From NCBI GenBank assembly GCA_019075905.1, contig JAGXAM010000001.1, positions 124,001-188,000 of the forward strand: a stretch of 64,000 bases of DNA, given 5' to 3'. Position 1 is the stretch's first letter. Every line of letters starts with the position of its first letter. This DNA is from Hyphomicrobiales bacterium (GTDB taxonomy: Bacteria > Pseudomonadota > Alphaproteobacteria > Rhizobiales > Beijerinckiaceae). A program made the translations under genes and the position numbers. Below are positions 8,998 through 16,626 of the stretch, one piece after another. The notes beneath the pieces were generated by a model that was not told the DNA's origin, did not search any database, and worked only from the letters and a program-made list of their open reading frames with translations.

Positions 8998-9270
8998 TCA
9001 GGCGCGGCGCCAGTTGATCAGGCGCAGCACCAGCCAGACGGGGATGACGACAATCGCGCCCATTTCGAGGTCGCGGCCAAAATGGCCGAAGAGCTGGAAG
9101 CCCAGATCCCAGATATGGCGCAGCAGGCGGTCGAAGGCAAAAATCAGGTCGGCGGGATCAATGCCCTGCCATACCATGAAAGCGCCGACGATGAGCGAGA
9201 CGAAGAACAGTCGCACGCCCACGGCGACCGGTGTGCCACCGATAAAGCGATTAAGTGCGGTACCATTCAT
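8998..9270 (-). CDS. DUF6460 family small membrane protein
   Basis: A 90-residue protein with two hydrophobic helices (about 16-35 and 68-85) separated by an amphipathic segment (DRLLRHIWDLGFQLFGHFGR). The opening NRFIGGTPVAVGVRLFFVSLIVG and closing VVIPVWLVLRLINWRR match what I recall of DUF6460, a Hyphomicrobiales family of unknown role. ATG 9270 is preceded by TTGGAG. It lies convergent to the CDF transporter, 8 bases after that gene's stop. Confidence 0.75.
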   Translation of the reverse strand: MNGTALNRFIGGTPVAVGVRLFFVSLIVGAFMVWQGIDPADLIFAFDRLLRHIWDLGFQLFGHFGRDLEMGAIVVIPVWLVLRLINWRRA

Positions 9271-9343
9271 GACAAAACTCCAATAGACCGGAACGGGAGT
9301 GCGAAAATCGCGCCCCAATGTTCCGCCCCACCGGATATGGGGA

Positions 9344-10003
9344 TCACTCCACCGTTGTGCCAGTGGCCTCGATCCGGCTGGCGGCGATCACCGCCTGGGT
9401 GCGGCTCTCGACATTGAGCTTCATGAGAATTGCCGAGACATGGGCCTTGACGGTAGCTTCCGACACCGTCAGCTCAAAGGCGATCTGCTTGTTGAGCAGG
9501 CCTTCGGACAGCATCATCAGCACGCGCATCTGCTGCGGGGTCAGGGTCGACAGGCGGCGGACGATATCGGCGGTCTGCGAATCAGCCGGGGCGCGCAGGT
9601 CGACGTCCGGCGGCGTCCAGGTGTCCCCGGCCAGCACCGTGCGGATGGCATGGCGCATGGTGTCCATGTCGGTGGTTTTGGGAATGAAGCCGGAAGCGCC
9701 GAAATCAACGCAGCGGCGCATGATGTCGCGGTCGGTATTGGCGGAAACCACTACCACCGGCACGCCGGGAAATTCCGCCCGCAGGTAAAGCAGGCCAGAA
9801 AAGCCGCGCACGCCGGGCATGGCGAGATCGAGCATGACCAGATCGACGTTGGGATTGGCGTTCAGGGAATTGCGCACATCCTCAAGATTGGCGCATTCGA
9901 TAATTTCGCTACCGGAAACTGCACCGCGCACAGCCTGATGCAAGGCGCCGCGTACGAGAGGATGATCATCAGCAATGATGATACGGGACGAAGCAGGTTC
10001 CAA
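9344..10003 (-). CDS. LuxR/NarL-type response regulator
   Basis: A 219-residue two-domain regulator. The receiver domain (about 1-125) has the acidic pair ADDHP, phospho-acceptor Asp59 in MLDLAMPG and the conserved Lys in IPKT. The C-terminal domain is a LuxR helix-turn-helix (LTPQQMRVLMMLSEG, NKQIAFELTVSEATVKAH). No ATG fits: the in-frame codon at 10003 is TTG and an ATG just upstream meets a stop after one codon, so TTG initiation is inferred. No histidine kinase lies nearby, so the regulator is an orphan in this window. Confidence 0.92.
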   Translation of the reverse strand: MEPASSRIIIADDHPLVRGALHQAVRGAVSGSEIIECANLEDVRNSLNANPNVDLVMLDLAMPGVRGFSGLLYLRAEFPGVPVVVVSANTDRDIMRRCVDFGASGFIPKTTDMDTMRHAIRTVLAGDTWTPPDVDLRAPADSQTADIVRRLSTLTPQQMRVLMMLSEGLLNKQIAFELTVSEATVKAHVSAILMKLNVESRTQAVIAASRIEATGTTVE

Positions 10004-10255
10004 TGGTTATCTCATAGCTGGCGACATGCGTTAGATGCACGCCCATGCTTATGCCGTCAAATTGGCAAATGATCAAGGATTCTCGAATCATTCCCCAGGT
10101 TTCGCCGCAAAAACCCGCGCGGGGGCAGCACCATTACGGGCACCGGTCCCACGGCAGACCTTGCGTAACGGGGTCTGCGACACCAGGACAGGGGCACGGC
10201 GTCGCAGATCAGGCGTTGACTGCGCCAGCGTTCCGGCTATGGTGCGAGCCGAAAC

Positions 10256-10330
10256 GCGGGCGTAGTTCAGTGGTAGAACGATAGCTTCCCAAGCTATATG
10301 TCGTCGGTTCGATCCCGATCGCCCGCTCCA
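10256..10330 (+). tRNA. tRNA-Gly(CCC)
   Basis: Full cloverleaf: acceptor GCGGGCG pairs with CGCCCGC, D-arm GTTC/GAAC, anticodon stem ATAGC/GCTAT with loop TTCCCAA giving anticodon CCC, and T-arm around GGTTCGATCCC. The 3' CCA is encoded, ending at 10330. Confidence 0.96.
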
Positions 10331-10348
10331 GCCCTCCGATATTTCAGC

Positions 10349-10636
10349 TTATTTGCCGGCGGGAACCGCTGCCGACGGCGCCGGGACGGCACCGAGGTTG
10401 GCAGGTTGCATGCCCTGCTGCTGGGCCTTCATTTCTTCTGCCTTCTTGCGCTTTGCAGCCATTTTCGCTGCCTCGTGCCCGGCGATGCAACCACCGAGGG
10501 CACCCAGAATCGTGTGATGCGCAAAATGCCCCGCAACCGCACCAGCAGCCGCCCCCTTCAGACAGCCCTTGGCTTGCACGCCCGTAGCCATGCCAAAGCT
10601 GGCGAGGACAAGCGCGGCAATCGCAATTTTCTTCAT
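10349..10636 (-). CDS. small secreted glycine-zipper-like protein
   Basis: A 95-residue protein with a clear signal peptide (MKKIAIAALVLASFGMATGVQA). The mature part starts KGCLKGAAAGAVAGHFAHH and TILGALGGCIAGHEAAK, two Gly/Ala zipper-like hydrophobic segments each with one Cys, then a Lys/Glu helix and a Pro/Ala tail. Such glycine-zipper proteins are usually periplasmic or outer-membrane associated; no specific function is known. ATG 10636 follows GGGAG. The two cysteines could form a disulfide. Confidence 0.75.
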   Translation of the reverse strand: MKKIAIAALVLASFGMATGVQAKGCLKGAAAGAVAGHFAHHTILGALGGCIAGHEAAKMAAKRKKAEEMKAQQQGMQPANLGAVPAPSAAVPAGK

Positions 10637-10827
10637 GTGAAAAACTCCCAAAGATCAATGTTTCACAGACGTCCGGGCGCCCCGGCTCTGTCGCCCTGAC
10701 GGTTGACGTACCAGGCTGGCGCCTATTTAAGTGGTTTGGCGCAATTTTACCAGTGCGCACGCCGGACCTCGCACGGCGATGTCAACGGTGCGACAATCCG
10801 GGCGTTGCGCAGACAGGCCAACGAGTT

Positions 10828-10849
10828 CATATTCGAACAATTGAATATG
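10828..10849. promoter_or_regulatory. dyad operator upstream of cioA (ATTC-N8-GAAT type)
   Basis: A perfect inverted repeat, CATATTC and GAATATG separated by eight bases, ends 16 bases before the cioA start codon and just ahead of its ribosome binding site. The inner ATTC-N8-GAAT spacing matches, to my recollection, the motif reported for SqrR-type persulfide-sensing ArsR-family repressors. Placement fits repression of the oxidase. Regulator identity is inference; no such gene lies in this window. Confidence 0.5.
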
Positions 10850-10865
10850 TAAAGGACGCAGATCC

Positions 10866-12278
10866 ATGCCCCATCTCGATGCGGAGACCCTCGCGCGCAG
10901 CCAGTTTGCCTTCACGATGGCGAGCCACATCATTTTTCCGTCGTTTTCCATCGGGCTGGCGAGCTACCTTGCTGTGCTCGAAGCGCTGTGGCTGCTGCGT
11001 GGTGCGGCCGTCTACAAATCTGCCTTCGATTACTGGAAAAAGATTTTTGCCGTGGTGTTCGGCATGGGCGTCGTCTCCGGACTGGTGATGAGCTACCAGT
11101 TCGGCACCAACTGGAGCGTGTTTTCCGACAAGGTCGGCCCGGTCATTGGCCCGATGATGGGCTATGAGGTGATGTCGGCGTTTTTTCTCGAAGCCGGTTT
11201 TCTGGGCGTCATGCTGTTTGGTGAGGCCAAGGTTGGCAGGGCGCTGCATTTCTTTGCGACGCTGATGGTCGCGGTCGGCACCCTGTTTTCGGCCTTCTGG
11301 ATCCTGTCGGTCAATAGCTGGATGCAGACGCCGGCCGGCTATGGCATCAATGCCCAGGGGCAATATATTGCGCTCGACTGGATGGCGGTGATTTTCAACC
11401 CGTCCTTTGCCTATCGCCTCGTTCATATGGTGCTGGCCTCCTATCTCACCACGGCCTTTGTCGTCGGCGGGGTTGGCGCGTTTCACCTGTTGCGCAACAG
11501 CGCCAATGATGCGGCGCGCCTGATGTTTTCCATGGCCTTGTGGATGGCGGTGATTGTCGCGCCGGTGCAGATCGCCGCTGGTGACGCCCATGGCCTCAAC
11601 ACGCTGCAATATCAGCCCGCCAAGATTGCTGCGATGGAAGGTGATTTCTCCACAAAGCCGCATACGCCGCTGATTTTGTTCGGTATTCCTGACATGGAAG
11701 CGCAAACTACCCATGACAAGATCGAGATTCCCTATCTCGGCGCGCTGATCCTGACGCATAGTCTTGAGGGTTCGATCCAGGGGCTGAAGCACTGGCCGCG
11801 CGCCGACCAGCCCGATGCTACCATCCTGTTCTTCACCTTCCGGCTCATGGTCGCGCTCGGATTTGCCATGCTGGGCTTTGGCCTGTGGGGGGCGTGGCTG
11901 CGCTGGCGCGGCGAACTCCATGAGTCGCGCGCCTTGCAGGTGGCGGCGATCATCATGGCGCCGAGCGGTTTTATTGCCTTGCTTGCCGGCTGGGTGACCA
12001 CCGAGGTCGGGCGCCAGCCCTATACGGTCTATGGCCTGCTGCGCACCGATCAATCGTTGTCGCCGCTGGCGGCGCCCGCCATTGCCACATCACTGTTGGC
12101 CTTTGTGATTGTCTATTTTCTGGTGTTCGGCATCGGCATTTTCTACCTGCTGCGGCTGATGCGGCGCACACCCGGCACCAGCGAGACGGATTTTGACGAT
12201 TCCGGGCCGATGCGTTCAGCGGGCCGCGCGGCGGTCGCGCGGCTGCTGCAGCCGCCGCATATTTCCGCCGCTGAATGA
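10866..12278 (+). CDS. cioA: cyanide-insensitive bd-type quinol oxidase subunit I
   Basis: A 470-residue membrane subunit that oxidises quinol and carries the haems reducing oxygen. Expected haem-ligand regions are present: His21 in ASHIIFPSFSIG, His in RLVHMVLASY, and the GWVTTEVGRQPYTVYG motif near 385-400. The short quinol-loop region and overall length match the CIO subclass rather than long-loop E. coli CydA. CIO enzymes tolerate cyanide and sulfide. ATG 10866 follows AAGGA. The gene begins an operon with cioB and a small DUF2474 gene, behind a perfect dyad that may be its operator. Confidence 0.94.
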   Translation: MPHLDAETLARSQFAFTMASHIIFPSFSIGLASYLAVLEALWLLRGAAVYKSAFDYWKKIFAVVFGMGVVSGLVMSYQFGTNWSVFSDKVGPVIGPMMGYEVMSAFFLEAGFLGVMLFGEAKVGRALHFFATLMVAVGTLFSAFWILSVNSWMQTPAGYGINAQGQYIALDWMAVIFNPSFAYRLVHMVLASYLTTAFVVGGVGAFHLLRNSANDAARLMFSMALWMAVIVAPVQIAAGDAHGLNTLQYQPAKIAAMEGDFSTKPHTPLILFGIPDMEAQTTHDKIEIPYLGALILTHSLEGSIQGLKHWPRADQPDATILFFTFRLMVALGFAMLGFGLWGAWLRWRGELHESRALQVAAIIMAPSGFIALLAGWVTTEVGRQPYTVYGLLRTDQSLSPLAAPAIATSLLAFVIVYFLVFGIGIFYLLRLMRRTPGTSETDFDDSGPMRSAGRAAVARLLQPPHISAAE

Positions 12279-12300
12279 ACCCCCGCAGGAAAGCCCTATC

Positions 12301-13305
12301 ATGACCCTTGATCTCCCTTTCATCTGGGCCGGACTCATTGCCTTTGCGGTTCTGGCCTATGTCACGCTCGACGGCTTTGATCTCGGCATCGGCATTTTAT
12401 TCCCCTTTGGCGGCAATGAGGCGAGCCGCAACCTGATGATGAACTCGGTTGCGCCGGTGTGGGATGGCAACGAGACCTGGCTGGTTTTTGGCGGCGGCGG
12501 CCTGCTGGCGGTGTTCCCGCTGGCCTATGCCATCATCATGCCGGCGCTTTATGCGCCGCTGATCGCCATGCTCATCGGCCTGGTGTTGCGCGGTGTCGCC
12601 TTTGAGTTTCGCTGGCGCACGCGGCGCGGCAGGTTTTTGTGGGACGCGGCCTTCTTTGCCGGATCCCTGGTGGCGGCGCTGGCCCAGGGCCTGGCGCTGG
12701 GCGCGCTGGTGCAGGGCATCAAGGTGAGCGGGAGGGCCTATGCTGGCGGCTGGTGGGACTGGCTGACGCCGTTCAGCCTGATGACGGCGGTGGCTCTCGT
12801 CGTCGGCTATGTGCTCCTGGGCGCAACCTGGCTGAACATGAAAACCACCGGCGAGGTGCAGGACCGGGCGCGCCGGGTGGCGATGCCGGCCGGGATCGCC
12901 CTGCTGGTGCTGATCGGCATCATCAGCCTGTGGACGCCGTTCCTTCACGGCTATTACTATCACAAATGGCTGGCGTTTCCGGCCATCCTCTATACGGCAC
13001 CGGTGCCGCTGCTGGTGGCGCTGGCCGCCTATGTGCTGGTGGAAAGCCTGGCCGAACAGCGTGACCATCTGCCGTTCTTGGCCGCGCTGGCCCTGTTTGT
13101 GCTGAGCTATATCGGCCTCAGCATTAGCTTTTATCCCTATATCGTGCCGGGCGCCGTCACCATAGCGGCGGCGGCGGCACCGGCCAAGAGCCTCGCCTTC
13201 CTGCTTTATGGCGCGGTGGTGCTGTTGCCGGTGATCCTCGGCTATACGATCTGGTCCTACTGGATTTTCGGCGGCAAGCTCGATCCTGAAGCGGGGTATC
13301 ATTGA
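12301..13305 (+). CDS. cioB: cyanide-insensitive bd-type quinol oxidase subunit II
   Basis: A 334-residue polytopic protein, the CydB/CioB partner of subunit I. It opens with FIWAGLIAFAVLAYVTLDGFDLGIGILFP (only part quoted as motif: TLDGFDLGIG) and contains the conserved VWDGNETWLVFGGG segment and GVAFEFRWR. About eight to nine helices are apparent. ATG 12301 follows AGGAAAG, 22 bases after cioA. Its stop overlaps the next start codon by one base (TGATG), typical of coupled translation. Confidence 0.94.
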   Translation: MTLDLPFIWAGLIAFAVLAYVTLDGFDLGIGILFPFGGNEASRNLMMNSVAPVWDGNETWLVFGGGGLLAVFPLAYAIIMPALYAPLIAMLIGLVLRGVAFEFRWRTRRGRFLWDAAFFAGSLVAALAQGLALGALVQGIKVSGRAYAGGWWDWLTPFSLMTAVALVVGYVLLGATWLNMKTTGEVQDRARRVAMPAGIALLVLIGIISLWTPFLHGYYYHKWLAFPAILYTAPVPLLVALAAYVLVESLAEQRDHLPFLAALALFVLSYIGLSISFYPYIVPGAVTIAAAAAPAKSLAFLLYGAVVLLPVILGYTIWSYWIFGGKLDPEAGYH

Positions 13306-13412
13306 TGCAGCCGCAGTTGCGCTCGCGCCTGCTGTGGTTCGTCGGCCTGTGGGCGCTGTCGGTGGCGGCGCTGGGGCTAGTGGCGCTGGCGCTGCAATTC
13401 GTGCTGACATGA
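13305..13412 (+). CDS. DUF2474 family microprotein (small bd-oxidase subunit candidate)
   Basis: A 35-residue single-span membrane protein (MQPQLRSRLLWFVGLWAL then a Leu/Ala helix). Its ATG overlaps the cioB stop by one base. Basic N-terminus, WF..LW motif and position match DUF2474 proteins, which follow cioB-type genes and are thought to be a small accessory subunit comparable to CydX. It is too short for routine gene calls. Function is inferred from position and size. Confidence 0.82.
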   Translation: MQPQLRSRLLWFVGLWALSVAALGLVALALQFVLT

Positions 13413-13422
13413 CGTGCCGGCG

Positions 13423-14049
13423 ATGACCACGGCCGGGCTGATCCTTGCCGGGGGACAGGGGCGCCGGCTTGGCGGGCGCGACAAGGCGCTGGTCGAACTC
13501 GGCGGCAAGCCGTTGATCGCCTATGTCCATGCCTGCCTTGCAAGGCAAACCGCGCCGGTGCTGATCAGCGCGGCGGGTGACCCGCGGCGCTTTGCCGGTT
13601 TCGCCGCGCAAGCCGTGCTGGCCGATGACCTGCCGGGCTTTCAGGGGCCGCTGGCCGGCATTGTCACCGGCCTCGACTGGCTGGCGCGCAGCGCACCCAC
13701 CGTCACCCATATGCTGAGCCTGCCGGTCGATACGCCCTTTGCGCCGGATGATCTGGCGTCAGGCCTGCGCGGCGCCATGCCTGCGGGGATCGATGTCCCG
13801 GTGACGGCGTTTTGTGGCGGGCGGCTGCACCCGGCGGTGACGCTCTGGCCGCTGGGGGCACGGGGGGCGCTGCGCCACATGGTCGAGGAGGAGCAAATCC
13901 GGGCCGTAACCCAGGCCTTGACGCGCCTTGGCGGCGTTGCCCGGGCGTGGGATCAAAGCAAGGATGATCCGTTCTTCAACATCAACAGCGCCGACGATCT
14001 TGCCCGCGCGCACATGCTGCTGGCCGGGCGCTCAGGGCTTGACGACTGA
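13423..14049 (+). CDS. mobA: molybdenum cofactor guanylyltransferase
   Basis: A 208-residue nucleotidyltransferase that joins GMP to molybdopterin to give the MGD cofactor. The N-terminal signature AGLILAGGQGRRLGGRDKAL, the conserved Lys in GGKPLI and the LPVDTPF motif are intact. It starts 10 bases after the DUF2474 gene with no clear ribosome binding site, so translation may be coupled; GTG 13414 is an alternative. The 3' end overlaps the convergent hydratase gene by 18 bases. No molybdoenzyme is encoded in the window. Confidence 0.92.
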   Translation: MTTAGLILAGGQGRRLGGRDKALVELGGKPLIAYVHACLARQTAPVLISAAGDPRRFAGFAAQAVLADDLPGFQGPLAGIVTGLDWLARSAPTVTHMLSLPVDTPFAPDDLASGLRGAMPAGIDVPVTAFCGGRLHPAVTLWPLGARGALRHMVEEEQIRAVTQALTRLGGVARAWDQSKDDPFFNINSADDLARAHMLLAGRSGLDD

Positions 14050-14790
14050 GGCGGCAACGGCGCCGATGCCATCAATCTCGGCCCTGATCTCGCAAGGCGC
14101 GTTGACCGGCAGCGGCACGGTCAGCGAGCCGGTGGTGATGACCATGCCGGCCTTGAGGCCGCCGAGATCGTCATTCTGGGCATTGGCATAGGCGAGAAGC
14201 GGCATGAGCGGATCATTTTGCGGATGGCCGCCATGCTTGTCATGGGTCCGGGCGCCATCAACCCACAATTGCGTGCGCAAATTTGTGATGTCCGCCAGTT
14301 TGCCGACGGCGACGTTGGCACCGGTGACATATCCGTAATTACCGAGCCGGTCTGCCAGCCACGAGGGAAAATGCGCCGCGGCGCGGGCGTCGAGTCTCGG
14401 GCACAGCCATTCGATGCCGACCAGCACTTCGCCGACATGGGCGAGGATGTCGTCGCGCAGCCAAGGGCGCGGGCGCACCGGCAGATCACGGCCAAGGCGA
14501 AAGGCGATCTCGATTTCAGCGAGAAGGCCGCCACGCGGCGGCAAGGCAAGGCGTGCCGGCGATGGCGTGATCATGGCCTGCAGCATCGGCCCGGCAATGG
14601 CGATGCCATCAGCGTTGAAGCCGAGCTTCCAGCCACCAATAGCGGCGCCCGTCTGGCGCAGGCTCATCGCCTGGGCCTGCATCGCCGCAGCCATGTCGCG
14701 CGGGGCTGCCGCCTCATTCCAGGCGACATGGCGGTGGCTCGACTGCGCATCGGCAAGGCCGCGGGCAAAGTCTTCAAGTCTTGATGTCAC
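14032..14790 (-). CDS. 2-keto-4-pentenoate hydratase-like protein (FAH superfamily)
   Basis: A 252-residue member of the MhpD/DmpE branch of the fumarylacetoacetate hydrolase superfamily. The GWKLGFN segment, the acidic metal-binding EIEIAFRLGRDLP motif, and the C-terminal GMVITTGSLTVPLPV signature are visible. Family members hydrate 2-keto-4-pentenoate or decarboxylate oxalocrotonate in aromatic meta-cleavage. No other ring-cleavage gene is nearby, so the physiological substrate is open. The start is GTG at 14790 behind GGGGAGA. The 3' end overlaps mobA convergently. Confidence 0.83.
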   Translation of the reverse strand: MTSRLEDFARGLADAQSSHRHVAWNEAAAPRDMAAAMQAQAMSLRQTGAAIGGWKLGFNADGIAIAGPMLQAMITPSPARLALPPRGGLLAEIEIAFRLGRDLPVRPRPWLRDDILAHVGEVLVGIEWLCPRLDARAAAHFPSWLADRLGNYGYVTGANVAVGKLADITNLRTQLWVDGARTHDKHGGHPQNDPLMPLLAYANAQNDDLGGLKAGMVITTGSLTVPLPVNAPCEIRAEIDGIGAVAASVVKP

Positions 14791-14808
14791 GTTTGTTGTC
14801 TCCCCGCT

Positions 14809-16020
14809 TCACAAAACCAGCGACACGAGATTGACACCATGGCGCAGCAGACGCCCTTCAATCTCCAGTTCTATCAGCACCGGCCGCAAGGCCGCCATGG
14901 GTACGCCCGACAGGCGGCTCAAATCATCGAGGCTGACCGGTGACGGGCCGAGCAATTCGGTGATGCGGGAGGCGGCGTCAGCTGACACCATGGCGAGGCC
15001 GCCCGGCTCATCCATCTCCTGACGCGGATCGGTCTGCGGCGCATGGGCCTGATCGAACAGATTGGCCTCATCCCACAAGGGTTCGGTGGCGCTGTCGTAA
15101 TCATCACGGCTTTCGCGAAACAGGTCGGGCTGCGGTGGCCCGGCCAGCGGCGCAAGGGCGCTGGTGACATCTTCGGCCCTCGTGCACAGGGTGGCGCCCT
15201 GGCGCAGCAGGTTGTTGGAGCCCTCGCAGCGCGGATCGAGCGGCGAGCCCGGCACGACAAACACCTCGCGCCCCTGCTCATTGGCAAAGCGGGCGGTGAT
15301 CAGCGATCCGGAATTGAGCGCCGCCTCGATCACCACCACCGCCAGCGAAAGGCCCGAGACGATACGGTTGCGGCGCGGGAAATCGCGGCCGCGCGGCTCC
15401 CATTCCAGCGGCATTTCCGAGATGACGGCGCCCTCCTCAAGGATTTGCTCGACGAGGCCGGCATGGTCTTCAGGATAGATGCGGTTGTGGCCGCCCGCCA
15501 GCACCGCGATGGTGCCGGTCTTCAGGGTGCATTGATGGGCGCGCAGGTCAATGCCGCGCGCAAGGCCGGAGACGATCACAGAACCGGTTTCGGCAATGCC
15601 GCGCGACAGGCGCTCGGCCAGGACGAGACCGGCTGCTGAAGCGTTGCGGGCGCCGACCATCGCCACCATGGTGCGGCTCAGCGTCTTGATGTTGCCGCGC
15701 ACGGCCAGAACGGGCGGCGGCGCGTCGATGGCCCTGAGGGCGGCGGGATATTCCGGCTCGCCAAGGCAGATGAAGCTGATGGCGCGCCGGGCAGCGGCCT
15801 CCATCTCGCGCAGCACGTCATCGCGGGTGGCTATCCTGACGCTGCGGCCGACGCTGCCGGCAAGGCCGGGCAAGGCTTCCAGCGCCGCCGCGGCCGAGCC
15901 ATAACGGTTGAGCAGCCCGCGAAAGGTGCGCGGGCCAACATTGTCGGAGCGGATGAGTTGCACCCAGTCGGCACGCTGGCTGTCGCTCAGGTGCAGCCGT
16001 GGCGCAGGGCTTGCCATCAT
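14809..16020 (-). CDS. dprA: DNA-processing protein DprA
   Basis: A 403-residue protein that loads RecA on incoming single-stranded DNA. Order: N-terminal helix-hairpin-helix region (about 1-75), Rossmann-fold core (about 80-300) with VGARNASAAG, VSGLARGID, GHNRIYPEDH, RNRIVSGLS and GSLITARFA, then an acidic linker and a C-terminal winged-helix domain (about 330-403). The ATG at 16020 overlaps the plsY stop as ATGA, so the two are translationally coupled. The distribution of dprA does not itself prove competence. Confidence 0.95.
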   Translation of the reverse strand: MMASPAPRLHLSDSQRADWVQLIRSDNVGPRTFRGLLNRYGSAAAALEALPGLAGSVGRSVRIATRDDVLREMEAAARRAISFICLGEPEYPAALRAIDAPPPVLAVRGNIKTLSRTMVAMVGARNASAAGLVLAERLSRGIAETGSVIVSGLARGIDLRAHQCTLKTGTIAVLAGGHNRIYPEDHAGLVEQILEEGAVISEMPLEWEPRGRDFPRRNRIVSGLSLAVVVIEAALNSGSLITARFANEQGREVFVVPGSPLDPRCEGSNNLLRQGATLCTRAEDVTSALAPLAGPPQPDLFRESRDDYDSATEPLWDEANLFDQAHAPQTDPRQEMDEPGGLAMVSADAASRITELLGPSPVSLDDLSRLSGVPMAALRPVLIELEIEGRLLRHGVNLVSLVL

Positions 16021-16601
16021 GGCTTGGCGCCGATCTTCGGCTCGCTTCCTGCGAGCAGGCGCATGATATTGGCGCGGTGCATGAACCAGAGAACGACCAT
16101 GAGCCCGGCATAGACCAGCGGCACCGGCTCTTCGCGCAGGGCCAGCAGCACGAAGGGGATCAAGCCGCTCGCGGCCAGGGCTGCCGCCGAGGACCAGCGG
16201 CTGGCATAGGCCACCAGCAGCCAGACGACAGCAAAGACCAGTGCCGCCAGAGGGGCTATGGCGAGCAAGGTGCCGAGAAATGTCGCAACCCCCTTGCCGC
16301 CCCTGAATTTGAGCCATACCGGCAGAATATGCCCGGCAAAGGCCGCCGCGGCTGCGGTGAGCGCGGCCGCATCGCCCCACATGTGCTGCGCCAGCCAGAC
16401 CGGGACGGTGCCCTTGAGCGCATCGAGCAGCAAGGTTGCGGCGGCAAGGTCCTTTCGCCCGGTGCGCAGCACATTTGTGGAGCCGATATTGCCCGAGCCG
16501 ATGGCGCGAATGTCACCAAGCCCGGCGGCTTTGGTCAAAAGCAGGCCGAAGGGCACCGAACCGCAAAGATAGCCAAGCAGGGCAGCCAGGATGATTGACA
16601 T
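16017..16601 (-). CDS. plsY: acyl-phosphate:glycerol-3-phosphate acyltransferase
   Basis: A 194-residue inner-membrane enzyme making lysophosphatidate from acyl-phosphate and glycerol-3-phosphate. Several hydrophobic spans and the three family motifs are visible: GSVPFG, GSGNIGSTNVLR and KFRGGKGVATFLG. ATG 16601 is preceded by AAGGAG. It lies 25 bases downstream of the dihydroorotase-like gene and is coupled to dprA, giving the pyrC-like-plsY-dprA order common in Hyphomicrobiales. Confidence 0.95.
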   Translation of the reverse strand: MSIILAALLGYLCGSVPFGLLLTKAAGLGDIRAIGSGNIGSTNVLRTGRKDLAAATLLLDALKGTVPVWLAQHMWGDAAALTAAAAAFAGHILPVWLKFRGGKGVATFLGTLLAIAPLAALVFAVVWLLVAYASRWSSAAALAASGLIPFVLLALREEPVPLVYAGLMVVLWFMHRANIMRLLAGSEPKIGAKP

Positions 16602-16626
16602 GGAAACTCCTTGAGAGCAGCTCAAC

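Noticed and set aside
10045-10284. 79-codon frame running into tRNA-Gly
   Set aside because: It overlaps the tRNA and reads as random Arg/Pro/Gly composition.
10256-10330. tRNA-Gly as an integration site for an island
   Set aside because: No integrase, direct repeat of the tRNA 3' end or composition break is visible on either side.
10827-12053. 408-codon minus-strand frame across cioA
   Set aside because: Antisense shadow of an unmistakable quinol oxidase gene. The predicted protein is His/Arg/Gln-rich with no domain.
12397-13710. 437-codon minus-strand frame across cioB and mobA
   Set aside because: It spans two well-supported genes on the other strand and has the composition of an antisense translation.
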